Positions 1 to 4,895 of a stretch of DNA of 6,341 nt are shown in pieces. A program made the position numbers and the translations under genes. Source of the DNA: an uncultured Oscillospiraceae bacterium (GTDB lineage: Bacteria; Bacillota; Clostridia; Oscillospirales; Oscillospiraceae); assembly GCA_934635545.1 (NCBI GenBank), contig CAKTZN010000104.1, positions 1-6,341 on the forward strand. The letters are read 5' to 3'. Numbering within the stretch: position 1 is the first letter of the stretch; each line of letters opens with the position of its first letter. The notes under the pieces are model-generated. The model worked only from the letters and a program-made list of their open reading frames with translations. It did not search any database and had not been told where the DNA came from.

Positions 1-935
1 AAGGGCTTTTCGTGGAGCAGGCACACCAGACCGTGGCGCTCGGCCACCTTCTGCATGATCTCCATGGTCAGCTGGTTATGGTCGGTGGCCACGTTGGTGG
101 TGGTATAGATGGGGGCCAGCTCATGCTGGGCAGGCGCCACCTCGTTGTGCTCGGTCTTGGCCAGGATGCCCAGCTTCCACAGCTCCTGGTTCAGGTCGGC
201 CATGTACTCCGCCACGCGGGGCTTGATGGCGCCGAAGTAGTGGTCGTCCATCTCCTGTCCCTTGGGGGGCATGGCGCCGAACAGGGTGCGGCCGCAGAAC
301 ATCAGATCCTTGCGCTGGTCGAACATCTCGCGGTCCACCAGGAAGTACTCCTGCTCCGGGCCCACGGAGGTGCGGACGCATTTCACGTCGTCATTGCCGA
401 ACAGGGTCAGGATCCGCATGGCCTGCTTGTTCAGCGCCTGCATGGAGCGTAGCAGGGGGGTCTTTTTATCCAGCGCCTCGCCGCCGTAGGAGCAGAATGC
501 CGTGGGGATGCACAGGGCCTTGTCCTTGATGAAGGCGTAGGAGGTGGGATCCCAGGCGGTGTAGCCCCGGGCCTCGAAGGTGGCCCGCAGGCCGCCGGAG
601 GGGAAGCTGGAGGCGTCGGGCTCACCCTGAATCAGCTCCTTGCCGGAGAACTCCATGATGACGCCGCCGTCGGGGGAGGGGGCGATGAAGCTGTCGTGCT
701 TTTCGGCGGTGATACCGGTCAGGGGCTGGAACCAATGGGTAAAGTGGGTGGCGCCATGCTCGACAGCCCAATCCTTCATGGCATCGGCCACAGCGTTGGC
801 CACTTCGTTATTCAGGCTGCCGCCCTCGTCAATGGTCTTCTTCAGCGAGGTGTAGACCTCATAGGGGAGCCGCGCCTTCATGACGCGGTCATCAAACACC
901 AGGCTGCCGAAATATTCCGGTACTGTGCTCATCAT
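1..935 (-). CDS. glnN: Type III glutamine synthetase, N-terminal 311 residues (3' end beyond window)
   Basis: This cytoplasmic enzyme makes glutamine from glutamate, ammonia and ATP. The reverse strand reads [19 protein letters not shown] and then the block [20 protein letters not shown] (residues 104-123), which is diagnostic of the large GSIII/GlnN family rather than Gln[15 protein letters not shown] (188-201) carries the glutamates that bind the active-site metals, and [14 protein letters not shown] (262-275) is the next catalytic motif. GSIII proteins are about 700 residues, so a little under half is present and the gene continues left of base 1. The start at 935 (ATG ATG) has an AAAGGAG ribosome site six bases upstream; the second ATG (932) is the alternative. 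No frame disruption is seen. The divergent neighbour is a second glutamine synthetase, and the leader carries an attenuator described separately. Family assignment is very secure. Confidence 0.97.
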   Translation of the reverse strand, partial: MMSTVPEYFGSLVFDDRVMKARLPYEVYTSLKKTIDEGGSLNNEVANAVADAMKDWAVEHGATHFTHWFQPLTGITAEKHDSFIAPSPDGGVIMEFSGKELIQGEPDASSFPSGGLRATFEARGYTAWDPTSYAFIKDKALCIPTAFCSYGGEALDKKTPLLRSMQALNKQAMRILTLFGNDDVKCVRTSVGPEQEYFLVDREMFDQRKDLMFCGRTLFGAMPPKGQEMDDHYFGAIKPRVAEYMADLNQELWKLGILAKTEHNEVAPAQHELAPIYTTTNVATDHNQLTMEIMQKVAERHGLVCLLHEKP

Positions 936-964
936 GATCCGCTCCTTTTCTGATAATATAATGG

Positions 965-1002
965 AAAAAGGCGTCAAGGAGACCAACCTCCAAGACGCCT
1001 TT
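965..1002 (-). terminator. Intrinsic terminator (attenuator) in the glnN leader
   Basis: On the reverse strand AAAGGCGTC (1002-994) pairs perfectly with GACGCCTTT (975-967). The GGAG/CTCC hairpin forms its apex after a two-by-two T-T mismatch, and the 3' arm runs into a five-T tract (969-965). It lies between the promoter and the ribosome site of glnN, so it would stop transcription before the gene unless the competing hairpin forms. Confidence 0.85.
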
Positions 1003-1010
1003 GCCTTCGA
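978..1010 (-). promoter_or_regulatory. ANTAR-type antiterminator hairpin(s) in the glnN leader
   Basis: Seen: the reverse strand folds into stem AAGGC (1007-1003), six-base loop AAAGGC (1002-997) and stem GTCTT (996-992). The stem has five pairs including one G-U, and continues past a G-G mismatch with two more pairs. It is followed at once by GGAG (991-988), loop GTTGGT (987-982) and CTCC (981-978). Known: ANTAR proteins such as NasR and EutV bind paired hairpins with six-base loops having A at position 1 and G at position 4. The first loop fits; the second has G at position 4 but G, not A, at position 1. Loop and 3' stem of hairpin 1 (1002-994) are also the terminator's 5' arm, so the two folds exclude each other. 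The ANTAR gene at 2710 is the obvious candidate binder (inference). Confidence 0.7.
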
Positions 1011-1018
1011 TGGGCGTC

Positions 1019-1047
1019 ATTATATACGCCCTGTACGAATTTGTCAA
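1019..1047 (-). promoter_or_regulatory. Consensus sigma-A promoter of glnN
   Basis: On the reverse strand a perfect -35 TTGACA (1047-1042) and a perfect -10 TATAAT (1024-1019) are separated by 17 bases. Transcription should begin near 1012. The very strong promoter fits a design in which control is exerted after initiation, at the leader terminator downstream. Confidence 0.9.
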
Positions 1048-1086
1048 TCGCCGTTTTGTACAACTTTTGCCGTTTCGTCGATTGAC
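1043..1086. repeat. Inverted repeat joining the two divergent -35 boxes
   Basis: GTCAATCG (1043-1050) and CGATTGAC (1079-1086) are perfect inverted copies. Each includes five bases of a -35 hexamer plus three shared upstream bases, so the two promoters face away from one another as mirror images. Between them lie a direct repeat GCCGTTT (1050-1056 and 1069-1075, 19 bp apart) and an eight-base palindrome TTGTACAA (1056-1063). The arms may simply reflect two similar promoters; a shared protein site is possible but unproven. Confidence 0.5.
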
Positions 1087-1110
1087 TTTATGAGCAAGCC
1101 GTGCTATAAT
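1082..1110 (+). promoter_or_regulatory. Extended -10 sigma-A promoter of the glnA-ANTAR operon
   Basis: The -35 TTGACT (1082-1087) and perfect -10 TATAAT (1105-1110) are 17 bases apart, and a TG pair one base before the -10 makes it an extended -10 promoter. Transcription should start near 1117-1119, only a few bases before the first leader hairpin. Confidence 0.88.
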
Positions 1111-1120
1111 CCTGCCTCAA

Positions 1121-1166
1121 GATGAGCAAAGACGTTCATTCACCGGGCACATTTGTCCTGTGTGAA
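1121..1166 (+). promoter_or_regulatory. ANTAR-type antiterminator hairpin(s) in the glnA leader
   Basis: Seen: GATGAGC (1121-1127) pairs with GTTCATT (1134-1140), seven pairs including two G-U, closing a six-base loop AAAGAC (1128-1133). The loop has A at position 1 and G at position 4, the established ANTAR signature. A second hairpin follows: GGGC (1145-1148), loop ACATTT (1149-1154), GTCC (1155-1158), on an outer stem TTCAC (1139-1143)/GTGAA (1162-1166). Its loop also has six bases and A at position 1, but U at position 4. Hairpin 1 shares 1126-1137 with the terminator's 5' arm, so its stabilisation would block termination. The core GCAAAGRCGT is common to this leader and the glnN leader. 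Binding by the ANTAR protein at 2710-3303 is inferred. Confidence 0.75.
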
Positions 1167-1187
1167 GGAACGTCTTTGCGCTTTTTT
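1126..1187 (+). terminator. Intrinsic terminator (attenuator) in the glnA leader
   Basis: GCAAAGACGTTC (1126-1137) pairs without mismatch with GAACGTCTTTGC (1168-1179), a 12-bp stem. After one mismatch the TTCAC/GTGAA helix continues, then the second hexaloop hairpin caps it. Six T residues (1182-1187) follow. The position about ten bases after the predicted transcription start and well before any long reading frame makes it an attenuator rather than the end of a gene. Confidence 0.9.
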
Positions 1188-1229
1188 ACCAGAGAAAGGG
1201 TGACCGCCATGAGGCGTGAAGGCACGGTG

Positions 1230-1280
1230 GGCAGCCCCTCCGCCGATACCCTGCGGGGTGGGGAGAGAAAAATGGCTGCC
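1230..1280 (+). promoter_or_regulatory. Structured segment of the long glnA leader
   Basis: GGCAGCC (1230-1236) is the perfect inverted complement of GGCTGCC (1274-1280), and the enclosed bases hold further complementary C-rich and G-rich runs that can extend the fold. A T-run (1288-1293) follows but is separated from the stem by about six bases, so termination here is doubtful. The stem also covers the start codon of the small reading frame at 1272. Function unknown. Confidence 0.3.
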
Positions 1281-1358
1281 ATTACGATTTTTTATGAGAA
1301 AAACGCGGAAAAGCGTGGAAAAACACCGGGAGGTGTGATACAATATGGACTTCATTGA
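1272..1358 (+). CDS. Possible 28-residue leader ORF
   Basis: An ATG at 1272 follows a good ribosome site GGGGAG (1260-1265) with a six-base gap and opens a 28-codon frame, MAAITIFYEKNAEKRGKTPG then GVIQYGLH, ending at 1358. The stop overlaps an in-frame upstream ATG of the glnA reading frame (1345), and the strong GGGAGG ribosome-site candidate (1328-1333) of that ATG lies inside the small frame, inside a short hairpin ACACC/GGTGT. This arrangement resembles translational coupling, but the peptide matches nothing I recognise and may be chance. Confidence 0.25.
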   Translation: MAAITIFYEKNAEKRGKTPGGVIQYGLH

Positions 1359-1461
1359 AGCCGCGTCGCTGCTGGACTGTCCCTATACCATGGTGCCCTC
1401 TGGCAGCAGTGATCCCGAGCAGCAGATGTATGCAGCAAACCGAGAAAGGCAGGGCCCAGAT

Positions 1462-2670
1462 ATGCAGTATTCCAAAGAGGAGATCCGGCAGTATGTGGCG
1501 GAGGAGGATATCAAGTTCATCCGTATGGCCTTCTGCGACCTATCGGGACGGCAGAAGAACATCTCCATCCATCCCGACGAGCTTGACCGGGCCTTCCGGT
1601 ACGGCATCGCCTTTGACGCCTCGGCCATCCCCGGCTTCGGCGACGAGGTGCGCTCCGACCTGTTCCTGAAGCCGGACACATCCACGCTGTGCCTGCTGCC
1701 CTGGCGGCCTGATCATGGCCGGGTGGCCCGCATGTTCTGCGGCATCGTCCGGCCTGACGGCACCCCCTTTGAGGCGGACGCCCGCCAGCTTCTCCGTCAG
1801 GCAGTGCGTGAGGCCGAGGACATGGGCGTCACCTTCGCCTTCGGCACGGAGATGGAGTTCTATCTCTTCCAGCGGGACGAGGCGGGGGAGCCCACCAGGA
1901 TCCCCTATGACCGGGCGGGGTACATGGATATCGCCCCCGAGGACAAGGGTGAGAACGTCCGGCGGGAGATCTGCCTGACCCTGGAACAGATGGGCATCCG
2001 GCCCGAGTGCTCCCATCACGAGCAGGGCCCCGGCCAGAATGAGATCGACTTCCGTTATTCCCAGCCGCTGACGGCGGCGGACAACGCCGTTACCTTCCGC
2101 ACGGTGGTGGACAGCGTGGCGGTGCGCAGCGGCCTGGCGGCGGATTTCTCCCCCAAGCCCATCAGCGGCCAGCCGGGCAACGGCATGCACATCAACATCT
2201 CCGCCAAGAGCGCTGACGGCGCCGACGTGATGCCCCAGGTCATCGCGGGCATCCTGGCCCATATCCGGGAGATGACGGTGTTCCTGAATACGGTGGACGC
2301 CTCGTACCTGCGCTTCGGCGGCAGTAAGGCGCCCCGGTATATCTCTTGGTCGTCGGAGAACCGCTCCCAGTTGATCCGCATCCCCGCGGCCCAGGGGGAG
2401 TATCGCCGGGCGGAGCTGCGCTCTCCCGACCCGCTGTGCAACCCCTATCTGGCCTTCGCCCTGCTGATCCACGCGGGGCTGGACGGTATCCGGCGGGGAC
2501 TGGCGCTGCCCGCGGCGGCGGACATCAACTTCTTTACCGCCTCCCAGCAGGTGAAGGAGCGGTTCGAGACCCTGCCCGCCACGCTGCCCCAGGCCAAGGC
2601 TCTGGCGGCAGGCAGCGCGTTCCTGGCGCGGGTGCTGCCCCAGACCGTGCTGGACTACTATACGGAATAA
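1462..2670 (+). CDS. glnA: Glutamine synthetase, GlnA (type I-like) family
   Basis: The enzyme condenses glutamate and ammonia to glutamine using ATP; members form dodecamers in the cytoplasm. From ATG 1462 it is 402 residues. The N-terminal beta-grasp region holds RMAFCDLSGRQKNIS (21-35), and the catalytic domain follows: GTEMEFYLF (128-136, metal-binding Glu), HHEQGPGQNEIDF (185-197, metal and substrate), GNGMHINIS (239-247, with His243), SENRSQLIRIP (298-308, flap and ATP binding) and ELRSPDP (318-324). Where adenylylated enzymes have the NLY tyrosine this protein has NFF (355-357), so control by adenylylation is not expected. The frame is open back to an ATG at 1345 with a stronger ribosome site, which would add 39 residues. 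I prefer 1462 because family members begin just before the KEE-I-YV-EEDIKFIR block and the extra codons are less GC-biased. It is first gene of an apparent operon with the ANTAR gene. Confidence 0.95.
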   Translation: MQYSKEEIRQYVAEEDIKFIRMAFCDLSGRQKNISIHPDELDRAFRYGIAFDASAIPGFGDEVRSDLFLKPDTSTLCLLPWRPDHGRVARMFCGIVRPDGTPFEADARQLLRQAVREAEDMGVTFAFGTEMEFYLFQRDEAGEPTRIPYDRAGYMDIAPEDKGENVRREICLTLEQMGIRPECSHHEQGPGQNEIDFRYSQPLTAADNAVTFRTVVDSVAVRSGLAADFSPKPISGQPGNGMHINISAKSADGADVMPQVIAGILAHIREMTVFLNTVDASYLRFGGSKAPRYISWSSENRSQLIRIPAAQGEYRRAELRSPDPLCNPYLAFALLIHAGLDGIRRGLALPAAADINFFTASQQVKERFETLPATLPQAKALAAGSAFLARVLPQTVLDYYTE

Positions 2671-2709
2671 CCGCGCAGCGGAAAAAATTCGCCGGAAGGA
2701 GGGACCGAT

Positions 2710-3303
2710 ATGGCGCTTCCGCAGCAGACATACAGCGTGCTGGCGGTGTCCGCCAGAAGCAAATTCCATACGTCCCTCCGGGAGCTGCTGCCGGAGGACC
2801 GGTACACGCCCCTGTGCTATGTGAGCGACGTGGCCAGCGCCCGCCGCTGCCTGCTGGAGCGGCCCTTTGACATCGTGGTGATCAGCGCACCGCTGCCGGA
2901 TGAGTTCGGCACCCGGCTGGCCCTTCATGTGGCGGACGGCAGCGCCGCGGGCGTGCTGCTGCTGGTGAACGCCGAGCACTATCCCGACATCACCGCCCGT
3001 GTCTCGCCCTACGGCGTGCTGACGCTGCAGAAGCCCACCACGCCCCAGATGATCCTGCAGTCCATGCAGCTTCTGTGCGGCACGCGGGAGCGCCTGCGGA
3101 AGATGGAGCAGAAAACCGCCTCCATCGAGGAGAAGATGGCGGAGATCCGCCTGGTGAACCGGGCCAAGTGGCTGCTGATCGACCGCCAGGGCCTGTCCGA
3201 GCAGGAGGCCCACCGCTTCATCGAAAAGCAGGCCATGGATCGCTGCGTCAGCCGCCGGGTCATCGCCCAGCAGATCATCGACCGCTGCCAGCAGGCGGAA
3301 TAG
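2710..3303 (+). CDS. ANTAR-domain transcription antiterminator with a degenerate receiver domain
   Basis: This 197-residue protein should bind nascent RNA and prevent intrinsic termination. Residues about 8-120 resemble a response-regulator receiver. The usual phospho-acceptor after beta-3 is serine (PFDIVVIS, Ser59), and the acidic pair after beta-1 is missing (LAVSARSK), although the KP of beta-5 remains (LQKPT, Lys108); so it is a pseudo-receiver. A charged helix (126-148, probably the coiled-coil linker) leads to the three-helix ANTAR domain, RLVNRAKWLLIDRQGLSEQE (147-166) through SRRVIAQQIID, with the conserved RAKWLL. The start has an AGGAGG site (2697-2702) seven bases away and lies 39 bases after the glnA stop. 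ANTAR genes next to glutamine synthetase genes are known in clostridia. The leaders of glnA and glnN both carry ANTAR-type hairpins, making these the likely targets. Only the targets are inferred. Confidence 0.93.
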   Translation: MALPQQTYSVLAVSARSKFHTSLRELLPEDRYTPLCYVSDVASARRCLLERPFDIVVISAPLPDEFGTRLALHVADGSAAGVLLLVNAEHYPDITARVSPYGVLTLQKPTTPQMILQSMQLLCGTRERLRKMEQKTASIEEKMAEIRLVNRAKWLLIDRQGLSEQEAHRFIEKQAMDRCVSRRVIAQQIIDRCQQAE

Positions 3304-3335
3304 GCCGGGCGCCGGGATTTGCGCCGCTTCGTGCG

Positions 3336-3361
3336 ATTTCCCTCTTGACAGAAGGGGAAAT
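3336..3361. repeat. Inverted repeat around the -35 box of the tRNA promoter
   Basis: ATTTCCC (3336-3342) and GGGAAAT (3355-3361) are perfect inverted copies flanking TTGACA. No U-tract follows, so it is not a standard terminator, yet no other terminator is visible between the ANTAR gene and the tRNA gene. It could slow read-through or be chance. Confidence 0.35.
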
Positions 3362-3373
3362 ACTTATTATAAT
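3345..3373 (+). promoter_or_regulatory. Consensus sigma-A promoter of the tRNA-Pro gene
   Basis: Perfect -35 TTGACA (3345-3350), 17-base spacer and perfect -10 TATAAT (3368-3373). Transcription should start about 3380, roughly seven bases before the mature tRNA 5' end. Confidence 0.92.
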
Positions 3374-3386
3374 GAAACGGCTGTGT

Positions 3387-3462
3387 CGGGGTGTAGCGCA
3401 GTTGGTAGCGCGCTTGGTTCGGGACCAAGAGGCCGGGGGTTCAAGTCCCCCCACTCCGACCA
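3387..3462 (+). tRNA. tRNA-Pro (anticodon CGG)
   Basis: The 76 bases fold into a full cloverleaf. Acceptor CGGGGTG (3387-3393) pairs with CACTCCG (3452-3458), one G-U included. The anticodon stem is CTTGG/CCAAG with loop TTCGGGA (3418-3424), so the anticodon is CGG (3420-3422) reading codon CCG. The T arm is GGGGG-TTCAAGT-CCCCC. The C1-G72 pair and G37 are typical of bacterial proline tRNAs. The CCA end is encoded (3460-3462). It marks the boundary between the GC-rich nitrogen locus and the more AT-rich accessory DNA. Confidence 0.97.
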
Positions 3463-3463
3463 T

Positions 3464-3503
3464 AAGTCCACCGTAATTTTGATAGAATTGCGGTGGACTT
3501 TTT
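3464..3503 (+). terminator. Intrinsic terminator of tRNA-Pro
   Basis: AAGTCCACCG (3464-3473) pairs perfectly with CGGTGGACTT (3491-3500). The inner AATT/AATT can lengthen the stem, and the arm runs into a five-T tract (3499-3503). It begins two bases after the tRNA CCA end. Confidence 0.93.
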
Positions 3504-3576
3504 CTATGCCCGAAACGATTGGCAGAAGGGCTACTATACAAAGGAAAACGATGTAGAAAAAGAAGCCGATACAAAT

Positions 3577-3609
3577 AGCCCGTGGGGTGACAACCTACGG
3601 GCTTCTTTT
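3577..3609 (+). terminator. Terminator-like hairpin in the gene-free stretch after the tRNA
   Basis: AGCCCGT (3577-3583) pairs with ACGGGCT (3597-3603), followed by TCTTTT. An upstream AAAAGAAGC (about 3557-3565) is complementary to GCTTCTTTT (3601-3609), so an alternative fold that uses the T-rich tail is possible, as in attenuators. No gene lies just upstream, so it may be the remnant end of a lost gene or element. Confidence 0.6.
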
Positions 3610-3689
3610 GTGGAAAACTGCCAAGATTTCTGCACTATACGGCTGCGAAGAGGACGAAACATATAATCGCAGAAACATGCGAGAACGTC

Positions 3690-3718
3690 TTGCTTTTTCT
3701 GAAGGACAGTGTTATAAT
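3690..3718 (+). promoter_or_regulatory. Predicted promoter of the alpha/beta hydrolase gene
   Basis: A weak -35 TTGCTT (3690-3695), a 17-base spacer and a perfect -10 TATAAT (3713-3718) preceded by TG, giving an extended -10. The start would be near 3725, inside the dyad at 3720-3735, about 80 bases before the hydrolase start codon. Confidence 0.7.
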
Positions 3719-3719
3719 G

Positions 3720-3735
3720 GTTAGCGGCGACTAAC
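3720..3735. promoter_or_regulatory. Dyad overlapping the transcription start; possible TetR-type operator
   Basis: GTTAG (3720-3724) and CTAAC (3731-3735) are inverted halves separated by six bases, placed directly after the -10 box where a bound repressor would block initiation. TTAG-type half sites are common in TetR-family operators. No TetR gene is in the window, so the assignment is tentative. Confidence 0.4.
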
Positions 3736-3805
3736 TCGGAATGAATGAAAGAGAAAGGACATTGACTCCGTAGTCGAACGGGCGTTATGCATGTGGTGAT
3801 ATGAG

Positions 3806-4732
3806 ATGAGCCTTCTATATAGCATATTAAAACCAATCGTAAAGACGGTGGTGAAGGGCAGTTCCCTTCACAAAGAGGAGTCCTATGAGGAGTTTAAGCA
3901 GGCATCCTATGACATCCAGCGAAAATTCAAGTTTTCTCTTCCAAAAATCAAGGGATTTGAGTTTCGGGACGAAATGATGGACGGATTTCACGTCATCGTG
4001 GGAAAAAAGACCGGAACCAAGCCGGATCGCGCGGTTGTGTACTTCCCCGGCGGTGGATCGAGGCGATGGCAGCTTCCGTATAGGGGGTCTATCAGGAATT
4101 ATATTGAGGGAACAGGAGCGGAGCTCTGGATACCGCTTTATCCGCTGCTGCCGGACTATGATCTTATGGACGAAACGGAGTTTACTATTCGACTGCATGA
4201 GAAGATGCTGAAAAGGTTTCCTGCGGAGAACATCGTCTGGCTTGGAATTTCCGGCGGCGCGGATGTCCTGATGCAGGCAGGACGGCACATGGTTAAAAAA
4301 TATCCAGAGCTTCCCATGCCGGGACTGATGCTACCCGTTTCTGTGTCAGGACTATTGATGAGCGAGGATGCGAAAACGCGGATGAGAGGGATTGATTCCC
4401 GCGATCCGATCCTCCACTGGGATATGTTTGAGACGATGGTAAAGTATTATAACCCGAACGGAGATCTTCCGCAGTACATTCTCGGCAAGGCGGATGAGGA
4501 CGATTACACAGGCTTCCCTAAAATCATCATGTACTTTGGCGGAGATGAGGTTTTTGCCGGAATCGCGCCGGATTATGAAAAATCCTTCATCCGCTGCGGG
4601 GTGAAGGATTATGAGATCAAAATAAAAGAGGGTATGCCGCACGCTTATCCAGTGTTCACGTTCCTGAAAGAAGGGCGCGAGGGCGAGAGGGAGATTATAG
4701 CGGACATCAATCGCTATTTTGAAAGTCGCTAA
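3806..4732 (+). CDS. Alpha/beta hydrolase, hormone-sensitive-lipase/acetylesterase-like
   Basis: This 308-residue protein has the layout of an alpha/beta-hydrolase esterase, probably acting on short acyl esters; the substrate cannot be read from sequence. After about 70 variable residues, VVYFPGGGSRRW (77-88) gives the oxyanion-hole motif (PGGG in place of HGGG). GISGGAD (147-153) is the nucleophile elbow with Ser149, FGGDEVF (244-250) supplies the acid Asp247, and GMPHAYPVF (276-284) supplies His279, so the triad is complete. No clear signal peptide or membrane segment is seen; the N-terminus has a mildly hydrophobic stretch (LLYSILKPIVKTVV). The start ATG 3806 has a weak GGTGAT site; an ATG five bases earlier is out of frame. 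It has its own promoter and possible operator. The gene appears intact and ends 13 bases before the next small frame. Confidence 0.9.
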   Translation: MSLLYSILKPIVKTVVKGSSLHKEESYEEFKQASYDIQRKFKFSLPKIKGFEFRDEMMDGFHVIVGKKTGTKPDRAVVYFPGGGSRRWQLPYRGSIRNYIEGTGAELWIPLYPLLPDYDLMDETEFTIRLHEKMLKRFPAENIVWLGISGGADVLMQAGRHMVKKYPELPMPGLMLPVSVSGLLMSEDAKTRMRGIDSRDPILHWDMFETMVKYYNPNGDLPQYILGKADEDDYTGFPKIIMYFGGDEVFAGIAPDYEKSFIRCGVKDYEIKIKEGMPHAYPVFTFLKEGREGEREIIADINRYFESR

Positions 4733-4745
4733 CGGAGGAGTTACA

Positions 4746-4895
4746 GTGAGTACATATAACGACATAGAGGTCGGCAAAGTGATCTCTACTCTAAAGGTCA
4801 TTATCGACCGCGTCTATGTAATCGGCGATGGAGAAGAGCGTAAGGTCAATGTATTCCTGAAGGGTGAAGACTTCGAATATGCCGAACCAATGTAG
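4746..4895 (+). CDS. Small ORF of 49 codons, probably truncated by the SIR2 junction
   Basis: A GTG start at 4746 follows an excellent GGAGGAG ribosome site (4734-4740) with a five-base gap, immediately after the hydrolase stop, so it is probably cotranscribed. The product begins VSTYNDIEVGKVISTLKVII and ends with FEYAEPM. I do not recognise the family. The last codons and the stop lie where SIR2-family sequence begins in another frame (about 4886), so the original gene was probably longer and lost its end in a deletion. A genuine 49-residue protein is the alternative. Confidence 0.5.
   Translation: MSTYNDIEVGKVISTLKVIIDRVYVIGDGEERKVNVFLKGEDFEYAEPM

Larger units (their letters stand above)
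3504..3805. other. Gene-free interval between tRNA terminator and hydrolase
   Basis: I see no convincing coding frame here. The interval holds the terminator-like hairpin at 3577-3609, a small hairpin GCGAGA/TCTTGC followed by T residues (about 3679-3699), a promoter at 3690-3718 and a short dyad at 3720-3735. Its lower GC content than the DNA before the tRNA is evident by eye. Confidence 0.5.

Noticed and set aside
12..452. 146-codon forward frame opposite glnN
   Set aside because: The reverse strand encodes unmistakable glutamine synthetase III; the forward frame is a shadow with low-complexity composition.
1122..1358. 78-codon frame beginning at 1122
   Set aside because: Its 5' part is the attenuator itself and has no ribosome site; only the internal start at 1272 has one, so just that part is listed, at low confidence.
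1540..3213. 557-codon open frame on the reverse strand opposite glnA and the ANTAR gene
   Set aside because: It is the antisense shadow of two clearly recognised genes in GC-rich DNA; its product is rich in Gly, Arg, His and Leu with no family motif.
3674..3700. LexA-type box or another ANTAR attenuator near GAACGTCTTGCTTTTT
   Set aside because: It resembles the glnA terminator's 3' arm, but no AxxGxx hexaloop or matching 5' arm lies upstream, and the dyad does not fit the Firmicute LexA consensus.
3827..4288. 153-codon reverse frame opposite the hydrolase
   Set aside because: The forward frame has a complete hydrolase triad; the reverse frame shows no motif.
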